In this document: in pieces, positions 23,743 to 33,326 of the stretch | Layout of the letters: the number at the start of each line of letters is the position of its first letter | How positions within the stretch are numbered: the stretch's first letter is position 1 | Source of the DNA: JBBDIM01 sp040880405 | GTDB lineage: Bacteria; Planctomycetota; Planctomycetia; Pirellulales; Pirellulaceae | Assembly (NCBI GenBank): GCA_040880405.1 | Contig: JBBDIM010000053.1 | Span: forward strand, 1-40,725 | Length of the DNA stretch: 40,725 bases | Reading direction: 5' to 3' | Program-made: the position numbers and the translations under genes | Notes under the pieces: generated by a model | The model's database searches: none | Told to the model about the DNA's origin: nothing | What the model saw: only the letters and a program-made list of their open reading frames with translations

Positions 23743-26700
23743 CTAGATTGACCCCTGGTTTAACGACCGCTGGGGGTTGTTGATTGCTTCCATTTCCTTC
23801 AGGAAGGCGGCCAGGTCTCCCTTTTCCAGGTCGGCCTTGTTTTGGAAATGGAGCCGGACCAAATCTTCCGACTCGCGCGCCGTGTCGACTTCCGGTACCT
23901 TGCCCAGGTCGACCAGCCGGCCCAGCGTGACCGAGCCCTTGGGGACGTGGATCTCCAAGCGGATCATGTCGGGCCGTTTGGTGTAGACGGTAGCCCAGGG
24001 ATTTCGTTTGTCGGGTAGCAGGTGATGGACCAGCATCTGGTTGTTCCAGAGGAACTCACCCTCGGGGGCGACCTCCGTGATCAGGTCGAACAGGTGCTTC
24101 AGGAGGAAGCTTTCCCAGCGGATCGGCTTGCCGCTGGGCATCCCCATGCTGCTGAGGTGCCACTTCTGGCCCAGCTTTTTCCAGGGGGAATGGCTCTCGA
24201 TATCGCGCCCCATGGTCTCCACCAGCTTCCCAAAGCCGGCGACCGCCTCGTCCAAAAAGTTCCGGAACGCGGGCGTATCGATTTCCTCGTACGTATGAAT
24301 CCGCAGTTCCACTTCCTGGACCGGGCCGCGGATGTTTTTCACTTTTACGCGCGGCTCGTTGCTGTACTGGGGAATGTCTTCCATTTGATTGAGGGTCGGC
24401 AGGTCGAGGGCCTCCGGCAGGAGATTCCGATCGAACGTGTTCTTGTAGACCCTAAACTTCATTTTCAAAAGCCAGGCCTCGCTGGTCAGGCCATGGAAGA
24501 ACCAGCCGTCTGCCTTCTTCTTCGCCGTGACCTCGACCACGCTGCGTGAATTCCAGTTGGTGGGAGAGAAATGATCCGCCTGTTCAATTCGCGTGATCAC
24601 CTCATCCAGTACGCGACCATCCCAGTTGACGGCTCCGCCGTCCCGGCCGACGCGATCCTGAGTGTGCCACTTGCGGCCATCCTTTTCCCACGGCATTTGG
24701 GTGTCGCCGCCAATCGCCTTGATCTCGACATCCTCCGGGCGTTCCTCTTCCAGAATGATCGGGTCGTAGGCTGGACGTTCTTCGTAGGGGCCGGTTTTCA
24801 AGATCGGGGCGAGGGCTTCGCCGGTGTGGCTCCGCAAGACGACCGTGCCTGATTTGTCGGTCAAGGTCGAGTCTTCTGATTTTAGTTTTTTGGCCAAGGC
24901 GGCGAATCGCTTGCTGTGGGCGACGATATCCTCCGGCGTACCGCAGGTCACCAGTTGTCCACCACCGCCACCCGCTTCGGGGCCCATTTCCAGAACCCAG
25001 TCCGCCTGTTTGATCAGATCGAGGTTGTGTTCGATCACCACCACCGTGTTGCCCAAATCGACCAGCCGATGGAAGACATCGAGCAATCGCTTGAGGTCCT
25101 CGAAGTGGAGCCCGGTGGAGGGTTCGTCCAGCAGGTATAAGGTCCGTCCGGTATCGGGCCGGGCCAGTTCCGCGGCCAATTTCACCCGTTGGGCCTCACC
25201 GCCGGAAAGCGTGGGCGCGGCCTGACCGAGGGTCACGTAATCGAGCCCCACATCGCACAAGGTTTGCAAGATGCGGCGGATCTTGGGGATGTTTTCGAAC
25301 AGGCCGGCCGCTTGGCTACACGGCATCTCCAGGATATCGGTGATGGTCTGCCCATGGAACCGAACGGCGAGGGTTTCCTCGTTGTAGCGGCGGCCATCGC
25401 ACGTTTCGCACGTGACCCAGATGTCTGGCAGAAAGTGCATCTCGATGCACTTCTGGCCCATTCCCTGGCAATCCTCGCAGCGGCCACCATCGACATTGAA
25501 GCTAAACCGCCGGGCCGTGTAACCCCGGACCTTGGCTTCGGGCAATTGGGCGTAAAGTTCGCGAATTAAATCGAACACGCCGGTGTAGGTCGCCGGGTTG
25601 GAGCTGGGGGAATTGCCGATTGGCTGCTGATCGACGCGAATCACCTTGTTGACGTTTTCGATCCCGCGAATCGCATCGTGGGCACCTGGGGTGGTGGCGG
25701 CTCGGTGCAGCCGTTTGGCCAAGGTGTTGTACAGCACCTCCTCGACCAAGGTGCTTTTGCCACTTCCCGAAGGTCCCGCGATCGCGACGAGCGCCCCGAG
25801 CGGAATCTGGGCATTCACGCCCCGCAGGTTGTGATGGCTGGCCCCGATGATCTCCAGCCAATCGCCGGAAGGACTGGCAATCTCCGGCGCGACTCCGTCG
25901 TCCGACTCCTTCGCAAGCGACTCCCAAGAAAGCATCCGGCGATTGTTCGGGACGAAAATCGCGTGCTTGCCAGAAATGTAGGGCCCTGTAACGGAAGATT
26001 TACTGGTGGCGATTTGCTTAGGGGTTCCCTCGGCAACGATCTCGCCCCCTCCGCGACCCGCCTTGGGGCCGAAATCGACCAGACGGTCGCTCCCCTCAAT
26101 CACTTCCTGATCATGCTCGACGACGATTAACGTATTGCCCAAATCGCGGAGCCGGTGGATCGCCTTGAGCAGTCGTTTGTTATCGCGGGGATGCAGGCCG
26201 ATCGTTGGTTCGTCCAACACGTATAGCACGCCGCACAGACCGCTGCCGAGTTGGCTGGCCAAGCGAATCCGCTGGGCCTCGCCTGCGGACAATGTGGGTG
26301 CCGTTCGCCGCAGGGTGAGGTAATCCAACCCCACGTCGACCAGGAACTGGGCCCGACTCTCGATCTCGCGGATCAGTTCTCCGGCGATTTTCAGCTCCCG
26401 TTTCTTGAGTTTCCAAGACCGGATAAATTCCAGTAGTTGGCCCAGGGGAAAGCTGCAGATATCGAGAATCGTCTTCTCGCGGAACTTCATCGCGGAGCTA
26501 TCTTCCCGCAGCCTGGAACCATCGCAGGTGGTGCATTCCACTTCCGACACTAAGGCCTCCAATTGACCACGGAACGCCGCCGAGAGCTTGCTCGCATCGG
26601 CCAGCGCGGGGTACAGCCCCTTGAACTGGAAACGGAAGGCGAGCCGCTTCGGATCTTCCTCCTGCATCACGTCGTACCAGGTCTCGCCGGTCCCGTGCAA

Positions 26701-29700
26701 AATGAGCCGCCGTTGCCGGGCTCCCATTTGGTCGAACGGTGTATCGAGCGGGATTTTATTCTTCTGGCAGATGACCGTGAGCATTTGCCGCGAGATCCCG
26801 ATCTCCAAGTCGGGCCACATCCGCAGGGCCCCATCGAGCAGCGTCCGCTTCGGATCACTCAGCAGCGAAGTCGGATCGGCCCCGGTTTGCGTGCCCAGGC
26901 CTTCGCAGTCGGGACACCAACCGAGATAGCTGTTGAACGAGAAGTTGTGGGGCGAGAGGACTTCAAAGCTTCGATCGCACGACTCGCACGAAAGCTTTTG
27001 GCTGTACCGGCGAACCCGCCACTGAGCCTCCGGCACGTCATCCTCGACATAGGCGATCAGCATCACCCCGGCCGATTGCTGGAGCGCGAGCTCCACGCTG
27101 TCAGCGATCCGCGACCGCGATTCCTCACGGATCACCACTCGGTCGACCACCACCTCGACGGCGTGATGACGACGGCGATCGATCTTCGGCGGGCGGTCCA
27201 TGGTGTGGACGACGCCATCGACCCTGATCCGCTGATAGCCGCTCGCTTTCAGTTCTTCCCACAGGTCGGAGTACTGCTGCCCGGTATCGAGGTCACGCGG
27301 GGCCAGGATGTACAGCTTGGTCCCTTCCGGTTCGCCCAAAACCTTGTCGATGATCTGCGTCGAGGTTTGGGTGCGGATGGGGATATCGCAGTCAGGGCAG
27401 TAGGGTGTCCCGGCGCGGCTCATGAGGACGCGGAGATAGTCGTAGATCTCGGTCACGGTGCCGACCGTGCTGCGAGGCGACTTGCCGAGGTTCTTCTGCT
27501 CGATCGCGATCGCCGGAGAAAGCCCTTCGATATGGTCGACCTTCGGCTTCTGCATCTGCCCGACAAACTGCCGCGCATAGGCGCTTAGGCTTTCGACATA
27601 GCGGCGCTGCCCCTCAGCGTAAATGGTGTCCATCGCGAGCGAGCTTTTACCGCTCCCACTAGGGCCGCAAAAGACGGTCATCTGATCGCGGGGAATCGAG
27701 AGGCTCACATCCTTTAAGTTGTGCTCTTTGGCGCCTTGGATATCGATCCGCTTGGCGATGCCATTCTTATGGTGCTGGGCCTTTTTGGCGGCCCGTTTGA
27801 TTTGGGCCACGGCGCGGCTCGTCTTGCCGGCTAGGACCGGTTTGAGGGCCTGGCCGGTGTATGACTCCTTGACCTTCGCGACATCCTCCGGCGTCCCCTG
27901 GGCCACGATGTAACCACCTTGATTGCCACCCTCCGGCCCCAAATCGATCACCCAGTCGGCCGTCTTGATCACATCCAGGTTGTGCTCGACCACGAGCACG
28001 GTGTTCCCCACTTCGGCGAAACTGTGCAACACTTTGAGCAGCATCTTCACATCGGCGAAGTGCAGCCCGGTGGTCGGTTCGTCGAGCAGGTATAGCGTTT
28101 TGCCAGTGCTTCGTTTGGCGAGTTCCCGCGCTAGTTTGATCCGCTGGGCTTCACCGCCAGAGAGGGTGGGGGAAGGCTGCCCCAGCTTGATGTAGTCGAG
28201 CCCCACATCGTGCAAGGTTTGCAGTTTGTGAGCCACCTTGGGGACGTTCTCGAACAGATTCAGGGCCTCCTGAACGTCCATCTCCAATACGTCGGCGATC
28301 GATTTCTCCTTGAACTCGATCTCCAACGTTTCCCGGTTAAAGCGATGCCCCTCGCACACAGGGCAGGTGACCCAAATGTCCGCCAGGAAATCCATCTCCA
28401 GCTTGTTCGCCCCGTTCCCTTCGCAAGCGGAACAGCGGCCCCCATCGACATTGAAACTGAACCGCCCTGGCCGATAGCCCCGTTTGCGGGACTCCGGCAA
28501 CTGGGTGAACAGGTCGCGGATCTCGTCGAACACCTTGATGTAGGTCGCCGGGTTGCTCCGCGGGGTGCGGCCGATCGGCGATTGATCGATCGCGATCATC
28601 TTGTCGAGGTGCTCTAGCCCCTCGATCCGCTCATGCTCGCCTGGCTCGCCCAGGCCATGGTTCAGGTCGCGACGGAGGGCCTCGACTAGAATGCCGTTAA
28701 TCAGCGAGCTCTTGCCACTCCCGCTGGCCCCCGTGATGCAGACAAAGCCTCCGAGCGGAATCTCGGCCGTGATGTCCTTCAAATTGTTTTGAGCGGCCCC
28801 GACAATCCGCAACATTTTCTCACCGAGGGGACGGCGGCTTTCCGGGATTTCAATCCGCTCTTCACCGGAGAGAAACTTGCCGGTCACACTCTCCTTGACC
28901 GATTCCAGATGCTTGGCGGTTCCTTCCGCCACGACGTAGCCGCCGCGGACCCCCGCGCCGGGGCCGAAGTCGATGATATGGTCGGCGACGCGCATCGTGT
29001 CTTCGTCATGCTCGACCACCAGCACCGTGTTGCCCAGGTCGCGGAGGTCGTTGAGCGTCGCAAGCAGGCGGTCGTTATCGCGCGGGTGCAGGCCGATCGA
29101 GGGCTCGTCCAGGATGTAAGTCACCCCAACCAAGCCGCAGCCGATTTGCCCAGCCAATCGAATGCGCTGCGATTCACCACCGGAGAGGGTTGGCGCGGTT
29201 CGGTCGAGCGTGAGGTATTCCAGCCCCACATTTTGCAGGAACCCGAGTCGGCCCCGGACCTCTTTGATTGCCTCTTCGGCGATCTTTTGCGAGAGGTCGT
29301 CCAGCACGAGCGAGTCGAAGAACATCGCCGCGTCCTGGATCGCCAATTGACACACCTGCGGCAGGCTGAGGGCGGTCTCTCCGGTGAACTCCGCCGAGCC
29401 GGTCCGGACGCGGACATTCCGGGCCTGGGCATTAAGCCGCTCCCCTTCGCACATGGCGCAGAGGACGGTGGCCATGTACTTTTCGTACTTGCGGAGCTGC
29501 GGCTTGGAGTTGGTGTTGCGGTATTTGTCGAGGAACTCCGGAATGATCCCCTCGAACGTCCCACCATACATCTGCGGCGAATTCCCGCCCCGCCAGGTAA
29601 ACGTGATATGCTCGCGGCCGGTCCCCCAGAGCAAAAACTTCTGGTGCTCCGGCGGCATGTCGCGCCAGGGGGTGTCCAGGATGGCCCCCTTTTCCAGGCC

Positions 29701-30762
29701 AAGCTTCCGTTCCATGGTGTCAGCGACGCCCTGGTAGATGTGGCGTTTCCAACGCCCCATTTCCTTCCAGCGGCCCAGCAGATCGATTGCCCCCTGCTTG
29801 AAGCTGAGGGTGACGTCGGGGATCAACAATTCGGGGTCGAACGTGTAAACCTGCCCGATCCCGTCGCAAGTCGGACACATCCCCTGAGGTGAGTTGAAAC
29901 TGAAGAGCTGCGGCGAGGGGGGAGCGAACGAAATCCCACAGTCGACGCAGGCGTAGTCGACCGAATACATCAAGTCGCCATCGACCCCCATCTTCGATTT
30001 GCTGCGGGCAGATTTTTGAGGGGCGTCTTCCGGCAGGTCCTCGATCTGCGGGGCGACGATCAGGCTGCCATCGCCCATCCGCAAGGCAAGCTCAACCGCT
30101 TCGGATAATCGACCCCGAATCTGCGGTTTGATCTCCAGTCGGTCGATCACCAGTTCGATGTTGTGCCGCATCTGCCGGTCGAGCTGCAGGTCGTCGCTCA
30201 GGTTGGTCACTTCGCCATCGACCCGGGCCCTCACGAAACCTTGCTTCAAGAGGTCGATGAACAGATCCTTGAACTCCCCCTTCTGTCCCCGGACCAGCGG
30301 CGCCAGGACCGAAAGTCGGGCCCCTTCCGGCTGCGCGAGAATCAGTTCCAGGATTTGTTCGCGGGTTTGGGCGGTCAGCGGTTTGCCACATTCGCAGCAG
30401 TGCCCTTGGCCCACTCGCGCATAAATGACGCGGAGATAGTCGTAAATCTCCGTAATGGTGCCGACGGTACTGCGGGGATTATTGCTGGTGGTCTTCTGCG
30501 AAATCGAGATCGAGGGGGTCAAACCGCCGATGAAGTCGACATCCGGCTTGGGCATTTGACCCATAAACTGCCGCGCATAACTCGAAAGGCTCTCGACGTA
30601 CCGCCGCTGTCCTTCGGCATAGACCGTATCAAACGCGAGCGAACTTTTACCACTTCCGCTCACCCCAGTGAGGCAAATCAGCTTATTACGTGGCAAAATC
30701 AGCGACACATCCCGCAGATTGTGTTCGCGGGCGCCTTTGATTTCGATATCAGATACCGGCAT
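23743..30762 (-). CDS. uvrA: Giant tandem UvrA (two UvrA copies plus C-terminal extension)
   Basis: One uninterrupted frame of 2339 residues, against about 950 for normal UvrA. Copy 1 (residues 1 to about 1000) starts IKGAREHNLRDVSL and copy 2 (about 1003-1945) starts IQGAKEHNLKDVSLSIPRD. Each has two ABC ATPase modules and both zinc-finger sites. Walker A motifs: GVSGSGKSS (32-40), GASGSGKSS (about 680), GPSGSGKSS (about 1035), GPSGSGKST (about 1660). Signature motifs: LSGGES, LSGGEA, LSAGEA (copy 2, first module), LSGGEA. Walker B LDEPTTGLH or LDEPSIGLH types are kept. UvrA works as a dimer in nucleotide excision repair, so this is a fused dimer. Residues about 1946-2339 form an extra region with an internal duplication (PWEKDGRKWH, PWKKLGQKWH) not known to me. 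It is divergent from the Tat protein gene. Confidence 0.93.
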   Translation of the reverse strand: MPVSDIEIKGAREHNLRDVSLILPRNKLICLTGVSGSGKSSLAFDTVYAEGQRRYVESLSSYARQFMGQMPKPDVDFIGGLTPSISISQKTTSNNPRSTVGTITEIYDYLRVIYARVGQGHCCECGKPLTAQTREQILELILAQPEGARLSVLAPLVRGQKGEFKDLFIDLLKQGFVRARVDGEVTNLSDDLQLDRQMRHNIELVIDRLEIKPQIRGRLSEAVELALRMGDGSLIVAPQIEDLPEDAPQKSARSKSKMGVDGDLMYSVDYACVDCGISFAPPSPQLFSFNSPQGMCPTCDGIGQVYTFDPELLIPDVTLSFKQGAIDLLGRWKEMGRWKRHIYQGVADTMERKLGLEKGAILDTPWRDMPPEHQKFLLWGTGREHITFTWRGGNSPQMYGGTFEGIIPEFLDKYRNTNSKPQLRKYEKYMATVLCAMCEGERLNAQARNVRVRTGSAEFTGETALSLPQVCQLAIQDAAMFFDSLVLDDLSQKIAEEAIKEVRGRLGFLQNVGLEYLTLDRTAPTLSGGESQRIRLAGQIGCGLVGVTYILDEPSIGLHPRDNDRLLATLNDLRDLGNTVLVVEHDEDTMRVADHIIDFGPGAGVRGGYVVAEGTAKHLESVKESVTGKFLSGEERIEIPESRRPLGEKMLRIVGAAQNNLKDITAEIPLGGFVCITGASGSGKSSLINGILVEALRRDLNHGLGEPGEHERIEGLEHLDKMIAIDQSPIGRTPRSNPATYIKVFDEIRDLFTQLPESRKRGYRPGRFSFNVDGGRCSACEGNGANKLEMDFLADIWVTCPVCEGHRFNRETLEIEFKEKSIADVLEMDVQEALNLFENVPKVAHKLQTLHDVGLDYIKLGQPSPTLSGGEAQRIKLARELAKRSTGKTLYLLDEPTTGLHFADVKMLLKVLHSFAEVGNTVLVVEHNLDVIKTADWVIDLGPEGGNQGGYIVAQGTPEDVAKVKESYTGQALKPVLAGKTSRAVAQIKRAAKKAQHHKNGIAKRIDIQGAKEHNLKDVSLSIPRDQMTVFCGPSGSGKSSLAMDTIYAEGQRRYVESLSAYARQFVGQMQKPKVDHIEGLSPAIAIEQKNLGKSPRSTVGTVTEIYDYLRVLMSRAGTPYCPDCDIPIRTQTSTQIIDKVLGEPEGTKLYILAPRDLDTGQQYSDLWEELKASGYQRIRVDGVVHTMDRPPKIDRRRHHAVEVVVDRVVIREESRSRIADSVELALQQSAGVMLIAYVEDDVPEAQWRVRRYSQKLSCESCDRSFEVLSPHNFSFNSYLGWCPDCEGLGTQTGADPTSLLSDPKRTLLDGALRMWPDLEIGISRQMLTVICQKNKIPLDTPFDQMGARQRRLILHGTGETWYDVMQEEDPKRLAFRFQFKGLYPALADASKLSAAFRGQLEALVSEVECTTCDGSRLREDSSAMKFREKTILDICSFPLGQLLEFIRSWKLKKRELKIAGELIREIESRAQFLVDVGLDYLTLRRTAPTLSAGEAQRIRLASQLGSGLCGVLYVLDEPTIGLHPRDNKRLLKAIHRLRDLGNTLIVVEHDQEVIEGSDRLVDFGPKAGRGGGEIVAEGTPKQIATSKSSVTGPYISGKHAIFVPNNRRMLSWESLAKESDDGVAPEIASPSGDWLEIIGASHHNLRGVNAQIPLGALVAIAGPSGSGKSTLVEEVLYNTLAKRLHRAATTPGAHDAIRGIENVNKVIRVDQQPIGNSPSSNPATYTGVFDLIRELYAQLPEAKVRGYTARRFSFNVDGGRCEDCQGMGQKCIEMHFLPDIWVTCETCDGRRYNEETLAVRFHGQTITDILEMPCSQAAGLFENIPKIRRILQTLCDVGLDYVTLGQAAPTLSGGEAQRVKLAAELARPDTGRTLYLLDEPSTGLHFEDLKRLLDVFHRLVDLGNTVVVIEHNLDLIKQADWVLEMGPEAGGGGGQLVTCGTPEDIVAHSKRFAALAKKLKSEDSTLTDKSGTVVLRSHTGEALAPILKTGPYEERPAYDPIILEEERPEDVEIKAIGGDTQMPWEKDGRKWHTQDRVGRDGGAVNWDGRVLDEVITRIEQADHFSPTNWNSRSVVEVTAKKKADGWFFHGLTSEAWLLKMKFRVYKNTFDRNLLPEALDLPTLNQMEDIPQYSNEPRVKVKNIRGPVQEVELRIHTYEEIDTPAFRNFLDEAVAGFGKLVETMGRDIESHSPWKKLGQKWHLSSMGMPSGKPIRWESFLLKHLFDLITEVAPEGEFLWNNQMLVHHLLPDKRNPWATVYTKRPDMIRLEIHVPKGSVTLGRLVDLGKVPEVDTARESEDLVRLHFQNKADLEKGDLAAFLKEMEAINNPQRSLNQGSI

Positions 30763-30925
30763 AGAAGAACATCCGTGGGGGCTCGGCTCGTAGTTTAGGG
30801 CAAGCTATCGATTCTAGGGGACAGCCGGAAATGGGAGAAGGGTATGGCGATTAGGGAGGCTCTGCCGATGGGGCTTAAAACGAGTACGCCGACTCGGTTT
30901 TTCTCGATTCACTCACTTAATTCGG

Positions 30926-30931
30926 TACAAT
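30926..30931 (+). promoter_or_regulatory. Candidate -10 TACAAT of the Tat-signal protein gene
   Basis: TACAAT at 30926-30931, 52 bases before the ATG at 30983. No clear -35. The hexamer recurs at 6348 and 21968 ahead of other genes. The divergent uvrA side has only a weak TAGAAT (minus strand, 30811-30816). Confidence 0.4.
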
Positions 30932-30982
30932 GAGGGGGAGCGCGGTAAGACTCCCCCCATTATTTCCCCCAGGAGAGCGGTC

Positions 30983-32521
30983 ATGGCTTCGTTTCCTCGC
31001 AGACAGTTTCTCTCCACCGCGGCGGTCGGCGGTGCTTTTTTGGGCTTCAACCAGCTCGACTTCCTCGGCCGCCTGCCCCGCGTCTCCGCCGAGGAGGCCC
31101 AACCTAACCCCGAGGCGGTCCAGTTCAATCCCGATATCGAACCGCTCGTTCGCCTATTGGAAGAAACACCCCGGGATCAACTCCTGGAAAAAGTGGCCCA
31201 CAGGGTGCAAACCGGGACCAGCTATCAGGAAGTGCTCGCGGCGCTGATGCTCGCGGGGGTGCGGAATGTGCAACCGCGACCAAGTGTCGGGCACAAATTC
31301 CACGCCGTGCTGGTGGTGAACTCGGCCCATATCGCGAGTCTCGCCTCGCCCGATAGCGAACGCTGGTTGCCCATCTTCTGGGCCCTGGATCACTTCAAAA
31401 GCTCGCAGGCGCGGGATGTCCAGGAGGGGAACTGGACCATGGGTCCGGTCAACGAGGACAAGCTGCCGCCGATGCGGAGGGCTCGCCGCGAGTTTACCGA
31501 GGCGATGGACAACTGGGACGTCGAGAAAGCGGATACCGCCGTCGCGGCCTTGTCCCGGGGGGCGACCTCCGGTGAGATGTTCGAGCTGTTCGCCAAGTAT
31601 GGGGCCCGCGATTTCCGGAGCATTGGGCACAAGGCGATCTACGTCGCCAACGCCTGGCGGACCCTCAACTGCATCGGCTGGCGGCATGCCGAGCCGGTCA
31701 TGCGGAGCCTGACCTACGCCCTACTCAATCACGTGGGAGAGCCGAACCCGGCCGAGAACGACTTGGCACCGGACGCCCCTGGCCGGAGCAACGAAAGCCG
31801 CGTAGCGCAAGTAAATCGAGGCTGGCGCGATGGTGAGCTGAACGATCAGGCCACCGCCGAGCTACTCGCGCTGCTGCGGACCGGTTCCGTCGACGAGGTG
31901 TGCGACGCGGTGGTCGAGACGGTGAACGATGGTGTCTCACCTCGCTCGGTGTACGATGCCTTGCTCTTGGGCTCCGGTGAGCTTTTGATGCGGCAACCGG
32001 CGATCGTCGCCCTGCATGCGGTCACTTCGACCAACGCCTTCTGGTACGCCTACAACACCACGCGAAATGACGAAACGCGGCGGAAAATTTTGCTCCAAAA
32101 CGCAGCCTTCCTGCCGCTGTTCCGCGAAGCGATGAAGGGTCGCGGCAAGGTCGATGAAGCCCAAATCGACCAACTTACTGGCACCATGCCGGGAGATACC
32201 CCGGTGGATGACTCGACCGCCGCGATTGAAGCGATTTTTGATCGCGTGGGTACGGATTCTTCCGCCGCGGCCCAAGGCGTGCTGGCCTACCTGGACGCTG
32301 GCAAGAGCCCCGAGGATTTAATCACCGCGGCTCGGCGGTTGGTATTCCTGAAAGGGAACAACTCGCACGACTACAAGTTCAGCTCGGCCGTGCTGGAGGA
32401 CTATTACCACGTTTCGCCCAATTGGCGAAATCGCTTTCTCGCTTCCAGTGTTTTCAAACTACTGGGCAGCAACCAGCGCGATAACCAACTGGTCGAGCGA
32501 ACTCGCTCCGCCTTGGCGTAA
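30983..32521 (+). CDS. Tat-exported protein of unknown function
   Basis: A protein of 512 residues. The N-terminus MASFPRRQFLSTAAVGGAFL is a twin-arginine signal (RRQFLS), so it is exported folded, often with a cofactor. AGGAG lies seven bases before the ATG. The body is mostly helical and rich in His and Trp (VGHKFHAVLVVNSAHIASLA, SIGHKAIYVANAWRTLNCIGWRHAEPVMR, PAIVALHAVTSTNAFWYAYN), which could form a metal or cofactor site. I recognise the pattern as a planctomycete Tat-signal protein but know no function. It has its own promoter candidate and ends at a terminator. Confidence 0.75.
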   Translation: MASFPRRQFLSTAAVGGAFLGFNQLDFLGRLPRVSAEEAQPNPEAVQFNPDIEPLVRLLEETPRDQLLEKVAHRVQTGTSYQEVLAALMLAGVRNVQPRPSVGHKFHAVLVVNSAHIASLASPDSERWLPIFWALDHFKSSQARDVQEGNWTMGPVNEDKLPPMRRARREFTEAMDNWDVEKADTAVAALSRGATSGEMFELFAKYGARDFRSIGHKAIYVANAWRTLNCIGWRHAEPVMRSLTYALLNHVGEPNPAENDLAPDAPGRSNESRVAQVNRGWRDGELNDQATAELLALLRTGSVDEVCDAVVETVNDGVSPRSVYDALLLGSGELLMRQPAIVALHAVTSTNAFWYAYNTTRNDETRRKILLQNAAFLPLFREAMKGRGKVDEAQIDQLTGTMPGDTPVDDSTAAIEAIFDRVGTDSSAAAQGVLAYLDAGKSPEDLITAARRLVFLKGNNSHDYKFSSAVLEDYYHVSPNWRNRFLASSVFKLLGSNQRDNQLVERTRSALA

Positions 32522-32542
32522 CTCCCTGAAACCAATTCCCAC

Positions 32543-32577
32543 AAACGGACCATCGGCCCACCGGTGGTCCGTTTTTC
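32543..32577 (+). terminator. Rho-independent terminator after the Tat protein gene
   Basis: A 10-bp stem AAACGGACCA (32543-32552) with TGGTCCGTTT (32565-32574), a 12-base loop and a trailing T-run. It lies 21 bases after the stop and ends 11 bases before the next ATG. Confidence 0.85.
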
Positions 32578-32587
32578 TTGAGCTCGC

Positions 32588-33319
32588 ATGCATTCCGCCT
32601 TAAAGCATCTCGACCACCGCCCTTGGCCGGTTCCCTCCAAACCTTGGACGTGGCGGCAATCGTGGCACGACCTGTTGTTTGCCCATTGGCCGATTGCAGC
32701 GGAGCAGCTCCGCCGATTTGTGCCGGAGGCCTTGGAAATCGACCAGTTCGACGGAACTTCCTGGCTGGGGGTCGTTCCGTTTCGGATGACCGGGGTGATG
32801 CGCCGGCCGCTGCCCAATGTGCCGTGGATCTCCGCCTTTCCGGAACTAAACGTCCGGATCTATGTCCGTCACAACGACCAAGCGGGCGTTTGGTTTTTGA
32901 GCCTCGACGCCTCGAATCCCCTAGCGGTGTGGGCCGCGCGGCGGTTTTTCCATTTACCATATTACCAGTCCACCATGTCGCTCCACCGCGAGTCGGAGAC
33001 CATCCATTACGACGCTCACCGCAAAGACGCGGCGTTTCAGGGGACGTATCGACCGACCTCGGAAGTTTATCTGGCAAAGCGTGGCGATCTCGACCACTGG
33101 CTGACCGAACGATACTGCCTGTACGTTACCGCGCCGGATGGTAGCCTCTGGCGGAACGACGTACACCACCGGCCTTGGCCGTTGCAAGCGGCCACGGCCG
33201 AGATCCAGACCAACAGCATGGCCAGCTTCCATGGCCTGAAGCTGGAAGGGCCACCGGCGCAGCTTCACTACGCGGACCGCGTGGACGTCGTGGTTTGGCC
33301 AGGCGAGCGAGTGAGCTAG
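32588..33319 (+). CDS. DUF2071 (YqjF-like) family protein
   Basis: A protein of 243 residues matching DUF2071/YqjF over its length. Typical stretches: WRQSWHDLLFAHWPIAAEQL, FDGTSWLGVVPFRMTGV, FPELNVRIYVRHNDQAGVWF, and FLSLDASNPLAVWAARRFFHLPYY in overlapping order. It has no signal peptide and is expected in the cytoplasm. The family function is not established. The ATG lies only 11 bases after the terminator T-run and no clear ribosome site is seen, so its promoter may overlap the end of the upstream gene. Downstream lies the full repeat element A. Confidence 0.85.
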   Translation: MHSALKHLDHRPWPVPSKPWTWRQSWHDLLFAHWPIAAEQLRRFVPEALEIDQFDGTSWLGVVPFRMTGVMRRPLPNVPWISAFPELNVRIYVRHNDQAGVWFLSLDASNPLAVWAARRFFHLPYYQSTMSLHRESETIHYDAHRKDAAFQGTYRPTSEVYLAKRGDLDHWLTERYCLYVTAPDGSLWRNDVHHRPWPLQAATAEIQTNSMASFHGLKLEGPPAQLHYADRVDVVVWPGERVS

Positions 33320-33326
33320 AGCGTTC

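Noticed and set aside
26563..27588. 341-codon plus-strand frame inside uvrA
   Set aside because: Antisense to the conserved second UvrA copy; no domain.
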